64,000 nucleotides of DNA. Origin: Fructilactobacillus lindneri DSM 20690 = JCM 11027. GTDB lineage: Bacteria; Bacillota; Bacilli; Lactobacillales; Lactobacillaceae. Position numbers and translations under genes: made by a program. The notes beneath the pieces are model-generated. The model was not told the origin of the DNA. It searched no databases and saw nothing but the letters and a program-made list of their open reading frames with translations. This document shows, piece by piece, positions 44,169 to 54,344 of the stretch (positions are counted from its first letter, which is position 1; each line of letters opens with the position of its first letter). The DNA lies in NCBI RefSeq assembly GCF_002907375.1, contig NZ_MIYK01000010.1, positions 310,001-374,000 on the forward strand, given 5' to 3'.

Positions 44169-45625
44169 TGAATTATTTTGATAATGATTTAGAATCAGTT
44201 CACCAACAATTAGTTAATGGTGATATTACTTCCGAAGAATTAACGAAGCAAACAATTGATAAAATTAATTCCGAAGCTGATGACATTCAAGCCTATTTAT
44301 CAATGAATGATCAAGCAATTGAAAAAGCTAAAGCAATTGATGCTGCTGGAATTGATCCAGATAACATTTTTTCTGGAATGCCAATTGCTATTAAAGACAA
44401 CATTGTTACAAAAAACATGAAGACGACGGCTGCTTCTAAAATGTTAGAAAACTTTACCTCAGTTTATGATGCAACAGTTGTGGAAAAGTTAGAAAAAGCT
44501 GGAGCTGTAATTGTTGGTAAAACTAATCTTGATGAATTTGCGATGGGTAGTTCTACAGAAAAATCAGCTTTTAAGACTACACGTAATCCATGGAATCTTG
44601 ATACAGTTCCTGGCGGTTCTTCTGGTGGATCTGCTGCGACTGTTTCAGCAGGTGAAGTCCCAGTTAGTTTGGGTTCTGATACTGGTGGATCAATTCGTCA
44701 ACCCGCTTCGTTTACCGGAGTAGTTGGGTTAAAACCAACTTATGGACGAGTTTCTCGTTGGGGATTAATTGCGTTTGGCTCAAGTTTTGACCAAATTGGT
44801 CCTTTGACTAATAATGTTAAAGATAATGCTCATATGTTAAATGCGATTGCTGGACATGATGAACATGATGCGACATCCTCTAAAAAAGAAGTTCCTGATT
44901 TTACTGAACATATTGATGCTGGTGTAAAAGGATTACGAATTGCTTTACCTAAAGAATATTTAGGTGAAGGAGTTGATCCAGAGATTAAAACTGCTATTAA
45001 ACAGGCCGCTGAAACCTATCAAAAATTAGGTGCAACCGTAGATGAAGTTTCGTTACCTAATTCTAAGTATGGTGTAATGGCATATTACGTTTTAGCTTCT
45101 TCTGAAGCTTCATCTAACTTGGAACGTTTTGATGGGGTTCGTTATGGTTATCGAGCTGATGGCGTTAAAAATCTTGAAGATTTGTACGTTAAAACTCGTT
45201 CAACTGGTTTTGGTAACGAAGTTAAACGTCGGATAATGTTGGGAACATTTTCCCTTTCAGCTGGCTCATTTGATAGATACTTTAAACAGGCAGCAAAAAT
45301 TAGAACGATTATTTTAAATGATTTTCAAAAGGTCTTTAAAGATCATGATTTAATCATGGGACCAACGACACCAACAACTGCTTTTAAAGTTGGTACTGAA
45401 TCAACTGATCCAACTGAAATGTATACAAATGATACCTTGACAATTCCAGTTAACTTGGCTGGATTGCCAGGAATGTCATTACCAGCTGGATTTAGCAAAG
45501 GATTACCAATTGGAATGCAGTTAATCGGACGTCCATTTGATGAAAGTACAATTTACCAAGCTGGATATGCATTTGAACAAAATACTGATTTTCATAAAGA
45601 AAAACCACAGTTGGGAGGTAAATAA
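44168..45625 (+). CDS. gatA: Asp/Glu-tRNA amidotransferase subunit A
   Basis: A 485-aa amidase that releases ammonia from glutamine for conversion of Glu-tRNA(Gln) and Asp-tRNA(Asn). The Lys-cisSer-Ser triad is visible: Lys in AIKDNI (about 76), cis-Ser in GGSSGGSAA (about 152) and nucleophile Ser in [11 protein letters not shown] (about 176). Coupled to gatC by one-base overlap. Confidence 0.97.
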   Translation: MNYFDNDLESVHQQLVNGDITSEELTKQTIDKINSEADDIQAYLSMNDQAIEKAKAIDAAGIDPDNIFSGMPIAIKDNIVTKNMKTTAASKMLENFTSVYDATVVEKLEKAGAVIVGKTNLDEFAMGSSTEKSAFKTTRNPWNLDTVPGGSSGGSAATVSAGEVPVSLGSDTGGSIRQPASFTGVVGLKPTYGRVSRWGLIAFGSSFDQIGPLTNNVKDNAHMLNAIAGHDEHDATSSKKEVPDFTEHIDAGVKGLRIALPKEYLGEGVDPEIKTAIKQAAETYQKLGATVDEVSLPNSKYGVMAYYVLASSEASSNLERFDGVRYGYRADGVKNLEDLYVKTRSTGFGNEVKRRIMLGTFSLSAGSFDRYFKQAAKIRTIILNDFQKVFKDHDLIMGPTTPTTAFKVGTESTDPTEMYTNDTLTIPVNLAGLPGMSLPAGFSKGLPIGMQLIGRPFDESTIYQAGYAFEQNTDFHKEKPQLGGK

Positions 45626-45627
45626 TT

Positions 45628-47049
45628 ATGAATTTTGAAACTACTATTGGTCTAGAAGTCCACGTTGAATTAAAAACTAATTCGAAAATTTTCAGTCCTT
45701 CCCCAGTAAAATATGGTGCTGAAGCCAATGCAAATACGAACGTGATTGATTGGGGTTATCCAGGAACCCTTCCAACTGTTAATAAACAGGTAATTGCAAA
45801 TGGAATTACTGCTGCACTTGCTCTTCATGCCGACATTCAAAAGCATCCTCATTTTGACCGAAAAAATTATTTTTATCCTGATAACCCTAAAGGCTATCAA
45901 GTAACTGAAAATGATACTCCAGCTGCTATTAATGGTTGGATTGAAGTTAAAAGCGGAGATGGCAAGAAAAAAATTGGAATTGAAGAAATGCACGTAGAAG
46001 AAGATGCCGGTAAAAACACGCACGGTAAAAACTATTCATACGTTGATTTAAACCGTCAAGGAACTCCTTTGATTGAAATTGTTTCTAAACCAGAAATGTC
46101 ATCGCCACAAGAGGCTTATGATTATTTGGAAGGTTTGCGTGAACGAATTCAATTTACTGGTGTTTCCGATGTGAAAATGGAAGAAGGTTCAATGCGAGTT
46201 GATTGTAATATCTCGTTGCGACCAATTGGAAGCGATCAACTAGGTCAAAAAATTGAATTAAAAAATTTGAACTCTTTTAATTACGTTCGTAAAGCGCTTG
46301 CCTATGAAGAAGAACGTCAAGCACAAGTTTTAATGTCTGGTGGAACCATCGGAGCTGAAACACGACGTTTTGATGAATTAACTGGCAAGACTTATTTAAT
46401 GCGGGTCAAAGAAGGAAAAGATGATTATCGTTACTTCCCAGAACCTGACCTTCCTAGTCTTGATATTTCTGATGACTGGATTAACGAATTGCGAGAAGCA
46501 TTACCAGAAATGCCTGCTAGTCGGCGCAAACGTTATGTAAATGATTTAGGTTTAACTGAATATGATGCCATGGTTTTGACCCAAACTAAAGAAATGTCTG
46601 ATTTCTTCAATAAATTAGTAGAACTTGGTAGTGATCCTAAGATGGCTTCTAATTACCTTCAAGGTGACGTGAATGCCTATTTGAATGACAATCAAGTGGT
46701 CTTAGAAGATACTAAAATCACTCCAGAAGCGTTGGCTACCATGATTAAAATGATTATGGACAAGACAATTTCAACCAAGATGGCTAAAAAGGTCTTTAAA
46801 GCCATTACTGAAGGTAAAGATCCTAAGAAATTTGTTAAAGAAAAGGGACTGGTACAATTATCTGATCCAGCTAAGTTACAACCAATTATTGATGAAGTAT
46901 TAGAAAATAACCAACAATCCATTGAAGATTTTCATAATGGAAAAGATCGGGCAGTTGGCTTTTTAATTGGACAAATCATGAAACAAACTCATGGAAAAGC
47001 AAATCCTCAAATTGTTAATCAACTTTTGATGAAATCATTAAATAACTAG
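45628..47049 (+). CDS. gatB: Asp/Glu-tRNA amidotransferase subunit B
   Basis: A 473-aa subunit that binds tRNA and performs the phosphorylation and amide transfer. [20 protein letters not shown], the DNPKGYQ segment and the [11 protein letters not shown] motif are diagnostic; the C-terminal YqeY-like tail ([17 protein letters not shown]) is present. Two bases after gatA. Confidence 0.97.
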   Translation: MNFETTIGLEVHVELKTNSKIFSPSPVKYGAEANANTNVIDWGYPGTLPTVNKQVIANGITAALALHADIQKHPHFDRKNYFYPDNPKGYQVTENDTPAAINGWIEVKSGDGKKKIGIEEMHVEEDAGKNTHGKNYSYVDLNRQGTPLIEIVSKPEMSSPQEAYDYLEGLRERIQFTGVSDVKMEEGSMRVDCNISLRPIGSDQLGQKIELKNLNSFNYVRKALAYEEERQAQVLMSGGTIGAETRRFDELTGKTYLMRVKEGKDDYRYFPEPDLPSLDISDDWINELREALPEMPASRRKRYVNDLGLTEYDAMVLTQTKEMSDFFNKLVELGSDPKMASNYLQGDVNAYLNDNQVVLEDTKITPEALATMIKMIMDKTISTKMAKKVFKAITEGKDPKKFVKEKGLVQLSDPAKLQPIIDEVLENNQQSIEDFHNGKDRAVGFLIGQIMKQTHGKANPQIVNQLLMKSLNN

Positions 47050-47063
47050 AAAGTGGTGTAAGA

Positions 47064-48005
47064 ATGCAAAAGCGAGCACGGATAATTTATAATCCAACCT
47101 CTGGAAGAGAAACGTTAAAGACCAAGTTGGTTGATATTTTAGATGTTCTTGAGCAGGGAGGATATGAAACTAGTACGTTTGCGACTACTGCCAAGCCTAA
47201 TTCTGCTCAAGATGAAGCGGCTCGCGTTGCAAAAGATGGATTTGATCTAGTCGTAGCTGCTGGCGGAGACGGAACGATTAATGAAGTTATTAATGGGATT
47301 GCACCGTTGGAAAATCGTCCTAAATTAGGGATTATTCCAGCTGGCACAACTAATGATTTTGCGAGAGCGCTAGGAATTCCCCGTGATGACTTTGTAGAAG
47401 CAGCCAAAGTAATCACTAATGGTAAATTAACTTCCATGGACGTTGGCAAAGCCTATAATGATAAAACTACCAAGTATTTCATTAATATTGCTGCTGGAGG
47501 ACGTTTTACTGAACTAACTTATGATGTTCCGTCTGATCTGAAGACTATTTTAGGTTATATGGCTTATTTGTTAAAAGCGGTAGAATTAATTCCGCAAGCA
47601 AAACCGATGAATATAAAAGCCACCTATGATGATGGTGAGTATGAAGGAATGGCGTCGATGTTTTTTCTGGCCATGACTAATTCAGTTGGTGGGTTGGAAC
47701 AAGCAGTTCCTAATGCAGCTTTAAATGATGGTAATTTCACTATGATTATTGTTAAAACTGGCAATATGGTTGAAATTCTTCAGTTAATTACTAAAGCTTT
47801 AAACGGGGGACGACACGTTAATGACTCGCGGATTATATATAAGAAGACGCGTAATTTTTCTGTGGTTCCTAAAGATGGTCGGATGCCAATTAATCTTGAT
47901 GGTGAGTTTGGTGGCAATGCACCGATGAAGTTTGTGAATTTAAAGGAAAGAATCTCAATTTTTGCTAATTTAAAAAAAGATAAAGTTGCTAAAATTGATG
48001 ATTAA
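47064..48005 (+). CDS. dgkB: Diacylglycerol kinase DgkB
   Basis: A 313-aa soluble lipid kinase that recycles diacylglycerol from lipoteichoic acid synthesis to phosphatidate. The nucleotide-binding motif AAGGDGTINEVINGI (about 66-80) and PAGTTNDFARALGIP are intact. It is last gene of the pcrA operon and ends in a strong terminator. Confidence 0.93.
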   Translation: MQKRARIIYNPTSGRETLKTKLVDILDVLEQGGYETSTFATTAKPNSAQDEAARVAKDGFDLVVAAGGDGTINEVINGIAPLENRPKLGIIPAGTTNDFARALGIPRDDFVEAAKVITNGKLTSMDVGKAYNDKTTKYFINIAAGGRFTELTYDVPSDLKTILGYMAYLLKAVELIPQAKPMNIKATYDDGEYEGMASMFFLAMTNSVGGLEQAVPNAALNDGNFTMIIVKTGNMVEILQLITKALNGGRHVNDSRIIYKKTRNFSVVPKDGRMPINLDGEFGGNAPMKFVNLKERISIFANLKKDKVAKIDD

Positions 48006-48007
48006 GT

Positions 48008-48042
48008 AAGTTTTGTCGATATTTTCGACAAAACTTTTTATT
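48008..48042 (+). terminator. Terminator of the pcrA-dgkB operon
   Basis: AAGTTTTGTCGA (48008-48019) pairs with TCGACAAAACTT (48025-48036) around TATTT, followed by TTTATT. rlmD starts 17 nt later, so it may depend on read-through. Confidence 0.85.
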
Positions 48043-48053
48043 AGGGAGAAAAA

Positions 48054-49427
48054 ATGAGTAAAAAAATTATAGCACCAGTGACTAAAAATGAAGAACTAAC
48101 CGTTTCAATTTCTGATTTAACTTATCAGGGATTGGGAGTTGCTAAAGTTGATAATTTTCCAATCTTTATCGAAGATGCATTACCAACTGAAGAAGTAAAA
48201 ATCAAGATTATTAAAGTTAAAAAGAATTTTGCATTTGGTAAGTTGATTAAAGTTTTGAAAAAAAGTGCTGATCGAGTAGAAATTCAAGATAAACGTTATA
48301 CTCAATCAGGAATTGCACCGTTACAACATTTAAGTTATCCCAAACAATTAGAATTCAAACAACATCAAATTGCAGAGCTATTTAAAAAAGCTCATCTTGA
48401 TGTGCAAGTTGATCCTACAATTGGGATGGAAAATCCTTCAGAATATCGGAATAAAGCACAAATTCCAGTTCGAGAAATTAAGGGACAATTAGAAACCGGT
48501 TTTTATCGTCGTCATAGTCATGATTTGATTCCAATTGAAGATTTTTATATTCAAGATCCACAAATTGATAAAGCAATTTTGGTTGTTAGAGATATTTTAC
48601 GAAAATATCAAATTCCTGCTTATAATGAATTAACTCATCAAGGTTTAATTCGAAACGTTATGGTTCGTTATGGTAAGTTTAGTCATGAAATGATGATTGT
48701 TTTAGTCATGAATGGGAAACAATTACCTCATGCAGCAGAGATTGTGGCTGATATTGAAAAAGCATTGCCAAACCTTGATAGTTTAGTGCTTAACATCAAT
48801 ACGAGTAAGGGGAACCGTTTATTAGGCGAAAAAAATGTCATGTTAGCTGGTAAAGAATACATTATGGATGAATTATTAAACACTAAATTTATGATTTCTC
48901 CATTGTCGTTTTATCAAGTTAATCCCGAACAGACTGAAAAATTGTATTCACTTGCCATTGAAAAAGCTAGTTTAACTAAAAATGATATTGTGATTGATGC
49001 ATATTGCGGAATTGGAACTATTTCGCTCGCAATGGCGCCCGAGGTTAAACATGTGTATGGTGTTGATGTGGTTAAAGAAGCAATTGAGGATGCTCGTACA
49101 AACGCTAAGTTAAACCACATTGAAAATGCTACCTTTGTCGTTGGTAAAGCTGAAGGTCAAATGAAAAAATGGGAAACAGACGGAATTAAAGCTAATGTAA
49201 TCGTAGTTGATCCGCCTCGTAAAGGATTGGATGCTAGTTTTATTGAAAGTGCAATTCAAATGAGTCCGGAAAGATTAGTTTATGTATCATGCAATCCAGC
49301 TACTCTGGTCCGTGATGCCGAACTATTGATTGCTGGGGGATATAAAATCAAGCAGCCAATTCAACCTGTTGATCAGTTCCCTCAAACGCCGCACGTTGAA
49401 AGTGTCACGGTATTTTCTCGGGATTAA
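48054..49427 (+). CDS. rlmD: 23S rRNA (uracil-C5)-methyltransferase, RlmD/RlmCD type, without Fe-S cysteines
   Basis: A 457-aa SAM-dependent enzyme that makes m5U in 23S rRNA. An N-terminal TRAM domain (about 12-70), a central domain and a Rossmann methyltransferase domain are present: AYCGIGTISLAMA for SAM, DPPRKGLD, and the catalytic Cys in VYVSCNPATLVRD. The usual CxxxxxCGGC cluster that binds 4Fe-4S is replaced by DKRYTQSGIAPLQHL near residue 90, so all cluster cysteines there are gone. I recall this loss in other lactobacilli. Confidence 0.92.
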   Translation: MSKKIIAPVTKNEELTVSISDLTYQGLGVAKVDNFPIFIEDALPTEEVKIKIIKVKKNFAFGKLIKVLKKSADRVEIQDKRYTQSGIAPLQHLSYPKQLEFKQHQIAELFKKAHLDVQVDPTIGMENPSEYRNKAQIPVREIKGQLETGFYRRHSHDLIPIEDFYIQDPQIDKAILVVRDILRKYQIPAYNELTHQGLIRNVMVRYGKFSHEMMIVLVMNGKQLPHAAEIVADIEKALPNLDSLVLNINTSKGNRLLGEKNVMLAGKEYIMDELLNTKFMISPLSFYQVNPEQTEKLYSLAIEKASLTKNDIVIDAYCGIGTISLAMAPEVKHVYGVDVVKEAIEDARTNAKLNHIENATFVVGKAEGQMKKWETDGIKANVIVVDPPRKGLDASFIESAIQMSPERLVYVSCNPATLVRDAELLIAGGYKIKQPIQPVDQFPQTPHVESVTVFSRD

Positions 49428-49446
49428 AAAATCAAATAAACATAAT

Positions 49447-49486
49447 AAAAGCGACCAAATCTTGATTGATTTGGTCGCTTTTTTAT
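49447..49486 (+). terminator. rlmD terminator
   Basis: AAAAGCGACCAAATC (49447-49461) pairs with GATTTGGTCGCTTTT (49468-49482), followed by TT. Confidence 0.92.
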
Positions 49487-49884
49487 TATTTTCAAGTTAA
49501 ATTATTTTTCCAAATGACTTCTTAAAACTTAGTAAATAACAATTCTGAATGGGTCAAACAATGATAATTTAAATTGCTAATTCCACAATCAATTATTTGA
49601 GCTAAATAATTTCAAAATTTTTTAAGATAACTGTAGATTAATGATTTTAAATTACGATAATCATTCCAATAACTATTAATGTATAAATCATTAATGCAAG
49701 CTAAATCGAACGTTCTTCGTAAATTTTAATTTTTAAATTCATATAAAGTTCAGCAACATAATTTAAATGGTGTGGTTTTTAATTATGATATTTTCATTAA
49801 TCAATGAAATTTATATAAAAAAATTAATTTTAACAAAATCCGAATATTATCTTTCAAAAGACACTTTCAATCTTCGTAAAACGA
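49487..49884. other. AT-rich gene-free stretch, nothing recognised
   Basis: About 400 nt of very AT-rich sequence with no credible reading frame, no tRNA and no insertion sequence ends. One short hairpin, TTTCATT with AATGAAA (49792-49809), is the only local structure I noticed. It could be a decayed gene or a small RNA region; I see no evidence for either. Confidence 0.5.
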
Positions 49885-49914
49885 TTGACATTGCTTGTTT
49901 TTTAGTTATATATT
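49885..49914 (+). promoter_or_regulatory. Promoter before the PaiA-like gene
   Basis: Consensus TTGACA (49885-49890) is spaced 18 bp from TATATT (49909-49914), about 50 nt before the start codon at 49962. Confidence 0.65.
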
Positions 49915-49961
49915 AATAAAAACGAACTTTAGTCGTATTACTGAAAGGTCATAAATTTAAA

Positions 49962-50489
49962 ATGGATACCGAAATTAAAAAGATTACTGATACACCCGAA
50001 AATGTTCAAAAATTGCATAAAATGATTGTTGATACTTTTTGGGATACCTATCGTGGCTCCAGTGCTGATCAAAATATTGCTGATTATCTTCAAGATTCAT
50101 ATTCATCAGAACAAATTGCGACTCAATTACAGCAGTCAAACTGTGCGTTTTACTTTATAATGAAAGATGGGAAGGTAGTTGGCTATATGAAACTCAATTT
50201 TGCTGATGCCCAAACGGAAGCTTACAATGGTGATTCAGTTGAAATTGAAAAATTATACGTTTTACCATCCTTTAAACGGCAAGGACTTGGTCGTAAATTA
50301 TTAGAATTTGCAGAAACAACTGCTAATCAAGATCATGCTGAGTATCTTTGGCTTGGGGTGTGGTGTGACAACGATAAAGCTTTAGCCTTTTACCATGAGA
50401 TTGGATTTAAACAGACAACCACTCATACCTTTGATTTAGGAAATGACCCCCAAACCGATTTAGTCATGGTCAAAAAATTACAAAAATAA
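49962..50489 (+). CDS. paiA: GNAT N-acetyltransferase, PaiA-like
   Basis: A 175-aa acetyltransferase. The acetyl-CoA loop is PSFKRQGLGRKLLEFAE (about 106-122), with WLGVWCDNDKALAFYHEIGF and a QTDLVMVKKL end. These, with DTFWDTYRG near the start, follow the spermine/spermidine acetyltransferase PaiA of Bacillus closely, so polyamines are the likely substrates. The regulator partner paiB is not adjacent. ATG 49962 has AAAGG about 12 nt ahead. Confidence 0.75.
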   Translation: MDTEIKKITDTPENVQKLHKMIVDTFWDTYRGSSADQNIADYLQDSYSSEQIATQLQQSNCAFYFIMKDGKVVGYMKLNFADAQTEAYNGDSVEIEKLYVLPSFKRQGLGRKLLEFAETTANQDHAEYLWLGVWCDNDKALAFYHEIGFKQTTTHTFDLGNDPQTDLVMVKKLQK

Positions 50490-50509
50490 TCATTAGTTAG
50501 GTGAGATGA

Positions 50510-51738
50510 ATGAATAAAGAAGAAAAATTAGCGGTTTTAGAAAAATTAGTTAGTTTTAACACTTCAGAAGGTAATGAATTAGCCGAGGCTCAATATTTGC
50601 AAGATTTATTGTTAGGACACGGGATTGAAAGTGAAATTGAAAATTTAGGGAATCATGAAGCTAATTTAATTGCTGAAATTGGAAACGGACAAAAGCCAGT
50701 TTTTACCATTAGTGGGCATTTGGATACCGTCGCAGTCGATGTGAAAAAATGGGATACTAATCCATTTACGTTAGTACGTAAAGACGGACAAATGTATGGA
50801 AGTGGGTAACCGATATGAAGGGTGGCGTTGCTGCTTTAGTGATTGCTATGATTAATCTAAAGGATGCCGAAGTTCCTCTGAATGGAACGTTACGTTTAGT
50901 TTTGACATCTGGGGAAGAATCAAATATGCACGGCTCGCGTCAATTACACGCTGATGGTGCAATGCATGATTCAGATACGCTTTTAATTGCGGAACCAACT
51001 GGTTATCGGACGGTCTATGCTAATAAGGGTGAAGTCGACTTTAAGATTACTGCTCAAGGGAAAGCTGCTCATAGTTCACGTCCCAACTTTGGGATTAATG
51101 CCATTCAAAACTTAATGGATGTCTTGGAATTAATTAAAACTAAGGTCGAAGCTCGTGCCAACCAAAACCAAAATGATATTTTAGGCAAAACGACCTTTAC
51201 GATTGATATTTTCAAAGGTGGAATTCAAATTAATGCGATTCCAGCAAACGCAGAAGCTCAAATTAACACTCGAATTGTACCTGAATATTCAAATGATGAT
51301 GTGATAGATGATGTTAAAACGATTATTGATGATTTTAATCAAACTCATGAAGGTGAAATTAAAATTGAAATTTTAATGAACATTCCACCAGTGGTTGGAG
51401 ATCCAGAATCAAAATTAATTAAAGATATTATCAAATTTGCGACTCCCTACATGAAAAACATGCAATATACTCCTTTAGAAAAACAACAAGGAAAAGAAAT
51501 TCAGGCTAAGCAGGGTTTTAATCCCTTTTCAAACGATAAGATTGATGTTTTGAGTGGTGCAGGTGGAACGGATGCTTCAGAGCTCCTTAAAGATAAATTA
51601 AGTGGAGCTAACTACGCTGTCTTTGGCCCAGGTAATCCATTGAAAATGCATCAAACTAATGAATATGCTTCAGAACAAATGTGGTTTGATTTTATTGAAA
51701 TTTATCAAAAACTATTTAAGGATTATTTAAATAAGTAA
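50510..51738 (+). pseudogene. ArgE/DapE-type M20 peptidase, split by a single frameshift
   Basis: Two adjacent frames (50510-50809 and about 50803-51738) together code for one M20 metallopeptidase of about 409 residues. The first ends GQMYGSG-stop; the second resumes in the -1 frame with VTDMKGGVAALVIAM. The metal site would be complete if joined: GHLDTVAV, TDMKGG, SGEES and HQTNEYA. One base is missing within AGTGGGTAAC, a G-run. It may be a true loss-of-function mutation, a sequencing error, or less likely recoding. Possible roles are succinyl-diaminopimelate desuccinylation or acetylornithine deacetylation; the sequence does not decide. Confidence 0.8.
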
Positions 51739-51785
51739 AATAATTTAAATTCAGATTTAATAGATTTATTTTATTGGTCTTAAAT

Positions 51786-51816
51786 AAAAAAGACACTCAT
51801 TTGAGTGTCTTTTTAA
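51786..51816. terminator. Bidirectional terminator between M20 peptidase and gntK
   Basis: AAAAAGACACTC pairs with GAGTGTCTTTTT around ATTT. It serves two convergent genes. Confidence 0.88.
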
Positions 51817-51829
51817 ATAACTAATATTT

Positions 51830-53386
51830 CTAATTTTCTTCTTCGTTCCATTCAGAAGCATGTTCTCGTTGATAAGTAGCGATACTTTTGTACTCTGGTT
51901 TCAAGTCTCGACTTAAATTAATATAAATTGGAACTAATTCACGGTAAGCTTCGTAATTAACAGGGTTAGGTTTGTGGGTATTAGTAACTCCCACAAAGTT
52001 TTTAACATCGTAAAGACTGTCAATCATACCAAGGCTATACATCCCTAAGACAGCAGCACCCAATGCGGTTCCTTCAAAACTTTCGGGAATATTTACATCT
52101 TGTTCAAAAACATCAGCTAGCATTTGACGCCATAATTCTGAACGAGCAAAACCACCAGTAGCTTGAATACTCTTTGGATCGCCAACAACTTCTTCAAGTG
52201 CTAGCATGACGGTATATAAGTTATATACGATTCCTTCTAGAGCAGCTCGAATCATATGACCTCTAGTGTGTTTTCTTGTAAGACCAAAGTAGGTTCCACG
52301 AGCATCAGCATCCCAAATAGGGGCACGTTCGCCACCTAAGAATGGTAAGAAGATTAAGCCATCTGATCCTGCGGGAATCTTAGCAGCAATTTCAGTTAAC
52401 AAATCATAAGCGTCAATGTGCATTTGTTCTGCGGTTACTTTTTCTGGAAGACAGAGTTGATCACGAACCCAGCGGAAGACAATTCCACCATTATTAACTG
52501 GTCCGCCAACAACCCACATATCTTTGGCTAAGTAGTAACAAAATACTCGTCCCTTAGGATCAATAGTTGGTTTGTCAGTTACTACTCGAACAGCCCCAGA
52601 AGTTCCAATTGTAACTGCCACTACACCAGGTTGAATGGCATCTACTCCAAGATTAGCTAAAGGTCCGTCAGAAGCACCAATGACGAAAGGAGTATCTGGA
52701 TTAATTCCAATCATTTGTGCATAATGTTTCTTCATTCCTTTAAATTGATAAGTAGTATCAACTAAATCAGGTAATTGATCTTGTTTAATCCCAGCAACTT
52801 CAAGTGCTTGGGGATCCCAATCCATTGTGAAAATATTAAATAAACCAGTAGCATTTGCAATCGAATAATCTTCTTTTAAAACACCAAATAATTTATAGTT
52901 AATATATTCTTTAATACCAACAAACCATCTAGTTTTTTTGAAAATTTCTGGTTTTTCATTTCTTAGCCACATGATTTTTGTTAATGGTGACATTGGGTGA
53001 GTTGGAACTCCAGTTTTTTTGTAAAGTTCCATTCCAACGCCGTTTTCTTTTAACTCATCAGCATACTTTACAGCTCGATTATCAGCCCAGGTAATAGCAC
53101 GTGTTAGTGGTTTATAATTTTCGTCTAGACAAATTACACTGTGCATTGCACAAGAGTATGAGATTCCTTTTAAAGTTCCATTTTTTAAATCAGCTTTTTC
53201 AAGAACGTGATTTAAACCTTCTAGCATGGCACTAAAAATTTCTTCTGGATCTTCTTCAGCCATATCAGCCGTATCTTGATAAAGTGTATAAAGGTCGTTT
53301 GAATATCCTTTAACTTGTCCCTTATCATCGTACAAAACTGTTTTGACACTGGTAGTACCAATATCAACACCAATTACGTATTCCAT
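51830..53386 (-). CDS. gntK: Gluconate kinase (FGGY family)
   Basis: A 518-aa sugar kinase, gluconate + ATP to 6-phosphogluconate, which enters the phosphoketolase/pentose phosphate route. The N-terminal phosphate loop IGVDIGTTSVKTVLYD, the segment WADNRA, the second ATP loop VTIGTSGAVRVV and the C-terminal ATGGFARSELWRQMLADV are intact. An in-frame start at 53500 would cross the promoter; ATG 53386 with AGGGGA ahead is correct. The matching permease gntP lies 3.5 kb away with its own cre site. Confidence 0.92.
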   Translation of the reverse strand: MEYVIGVDIGTTSVKTVLYDDKGQVKGYSNDLYTLYQDTADMAEEDPEEIFSAMLEGLNHVLEKADLKNGTLKGISYSCAMHSVICLDENYKPLTRAITWADNRAVKYADELKENGVGMELYKKTGVPTHPMSPLTKIMWLRNEKPEIFKKTRWFVGIKEYINYKLFGVLKEDYSIANATGLFNIFTMDWDPQALEVAGIKQDQLPDLVDTTYQFKGMKKHYAQMIGINPDTPFVIGASDGPLANLGVDAIQPGVVAVTIGTSGAVRVVTDKPTIDPKGRVFCYYLAKDMWVVGGPVNNGGIVFRWVRDQLCLPEKVTAEQMHIDAYDLLTEIAAKIPAGSDGLIFLPFLGGERAPIWDADARGTYFGLTRKHTRGHMIRAALEGIVYNLYTVMLALEEVVGDPKSIQATGGFARSELWRQMLADVFEQDVNIPESFEGTALGAAVLGMYSLGMIDSLYDVKNFVGVTNTHKPNPVNYEAYRELVPIYINLSRDLKPEYKSIATYQREHASEWNEEEN

Positions 53387-53443
53387 AATAATATTTCCCC
53401 TAACTACATATTTAAAACAGTTAAATTCAGTCATTAAAAATTT

Positions 53444-53485
53444 TTGTAACGCTTTCATTATATTGAAATAAGGAATGAACTTCAA
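53444..53485 (-). promoter_or_regulatory. gntK promoter overlapped by a cre site
   Basis: On the minus strand, TTGAAG (53480-53485) is spaced exactly 17 bp from TATAAT (53457-53462). The last base of the -10 begins TGAAAGCGTTACAA (53444-53457), which matches the catabolite-responsive element consensus at 12 of 14 positions. CcpA bound there would block transcription when preferred sugars are present. Confidence 0.75.
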
Positions 53486-53546
53486 GCAAGACACTGTCAA
53501 TAATGATAATATTAGACTAACTTATTTACGCTACGTGAGGATTAAA

Positions 53547-54344
53547 ATGCATAAATTGACTCGACAGTTATATCAACAACAGCAGCGAAAAAATCGTTTG
53601 CGAAAATGGTTCATACTTATTATGATAGTAATTTTTATTTTTGCGATTGGATTTGGAATTTTTAGTTTTTTTGAAAAACAAGAGCAACAGCGTCAACACC
53701 TAATTACCCAATATCCGGTTCGTGGATTGATAATTGATCAAGATGATTCATATGTAGATTTTACAGAAGCTAATCAGCGAGGGATAAAATATGCTTATAT
53801 CCGTGCAACCCAGGGGGCTAATTTTACTGATGATGATTTTAGCGATAATTATTCTCGTAGTATTGGTTCTGGTTTAAAAATTGGAGTTTATCATCAGTTT
53901 GGTTTTGGGAGTTCAGTTAAAGATCAAGAACAAAATTTCGTGAGATCAGTTGGTAACAATATTGGCGATTTACCAATTGGTATAGATATTAGTTACTATG
54001 GAGATTATAATTCTGAAAATGTTAATCCTAAAAAATTACGTACCAAGATTATTGAAATTACTTCGTTTTTATATCATAAATATCATCGTCCAATTTTGCT
54101 TAAAACTAGTTCTGATAATTATCAGATTTTAAAAAATATTAATCACGTTCAGTTTTCTTTAGATGGTAATCATAATGCTAAAAAAGTGGAATTCATTAAT
54201 TTAAACAAATCCGATCAAATTTACGATAATGGTAAATCTAGTGATTATCAAATGTCTGCTTTTGATGGAAATAAGGTAAAATGGGAACAGTATTTAAAAC
54301 AACTTAAAAACGACGATTTAGAAAAGAGTGGATTACATGATTAG
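53547..54344 (+). CDS. GH25-lysozyme-like membrane-anchored protein, probably degenerate
   Basis: A 265-aa protein with a basic N-terminus and one membrane helix (about 22-44), so the rest lies outside the cell. The remainder follows the GH25 muramidase plan: RGLIIDQDDSYVDFTEANQR, YAYIRATQGANFTDDDFSDN, GLKIGVYHQFGF and LPIGIDISYYGDY. The catalytic DxE of GH25 reads DIS here and KATEG reads RATQG, so the catalytic Glu appears absent. It could bind rather than cut peptidoglycan. ATG 53547 with GTGAGG ahead; overlaps the next gene by 8 nt. Confidence 0.7.
   Translation: MHKLTRQLYQQQQRKNRLRKWFILIMIVIFIFAIGFGIFSFFEKQEQQRQHLITQYPVRGLIIDQDDSYVDFTEANQRGIKYAYIRATQGANFTDDDFSDNYSRSIGSGLKIGVYHQFGFGSSVKDQEQNFVRSVGNNIGDLPIGIDISYYGDYNSENVNPKKLRTKIIEITSFLYHKYHRPILLKTSSDNYQILKNINHVQFSLDGNHNAKKVEFINLNKSDQIYDNGKSSDYQMSAFDGNKVKWEQYLKQLKNDDLEKSGLHD

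Noticed and set aside
49487-49884. A pseudogene in the AT-rich gap
   Set aside because: I could not find in any frame a stretch of residues that resembles a known family, so decay is only a guess.
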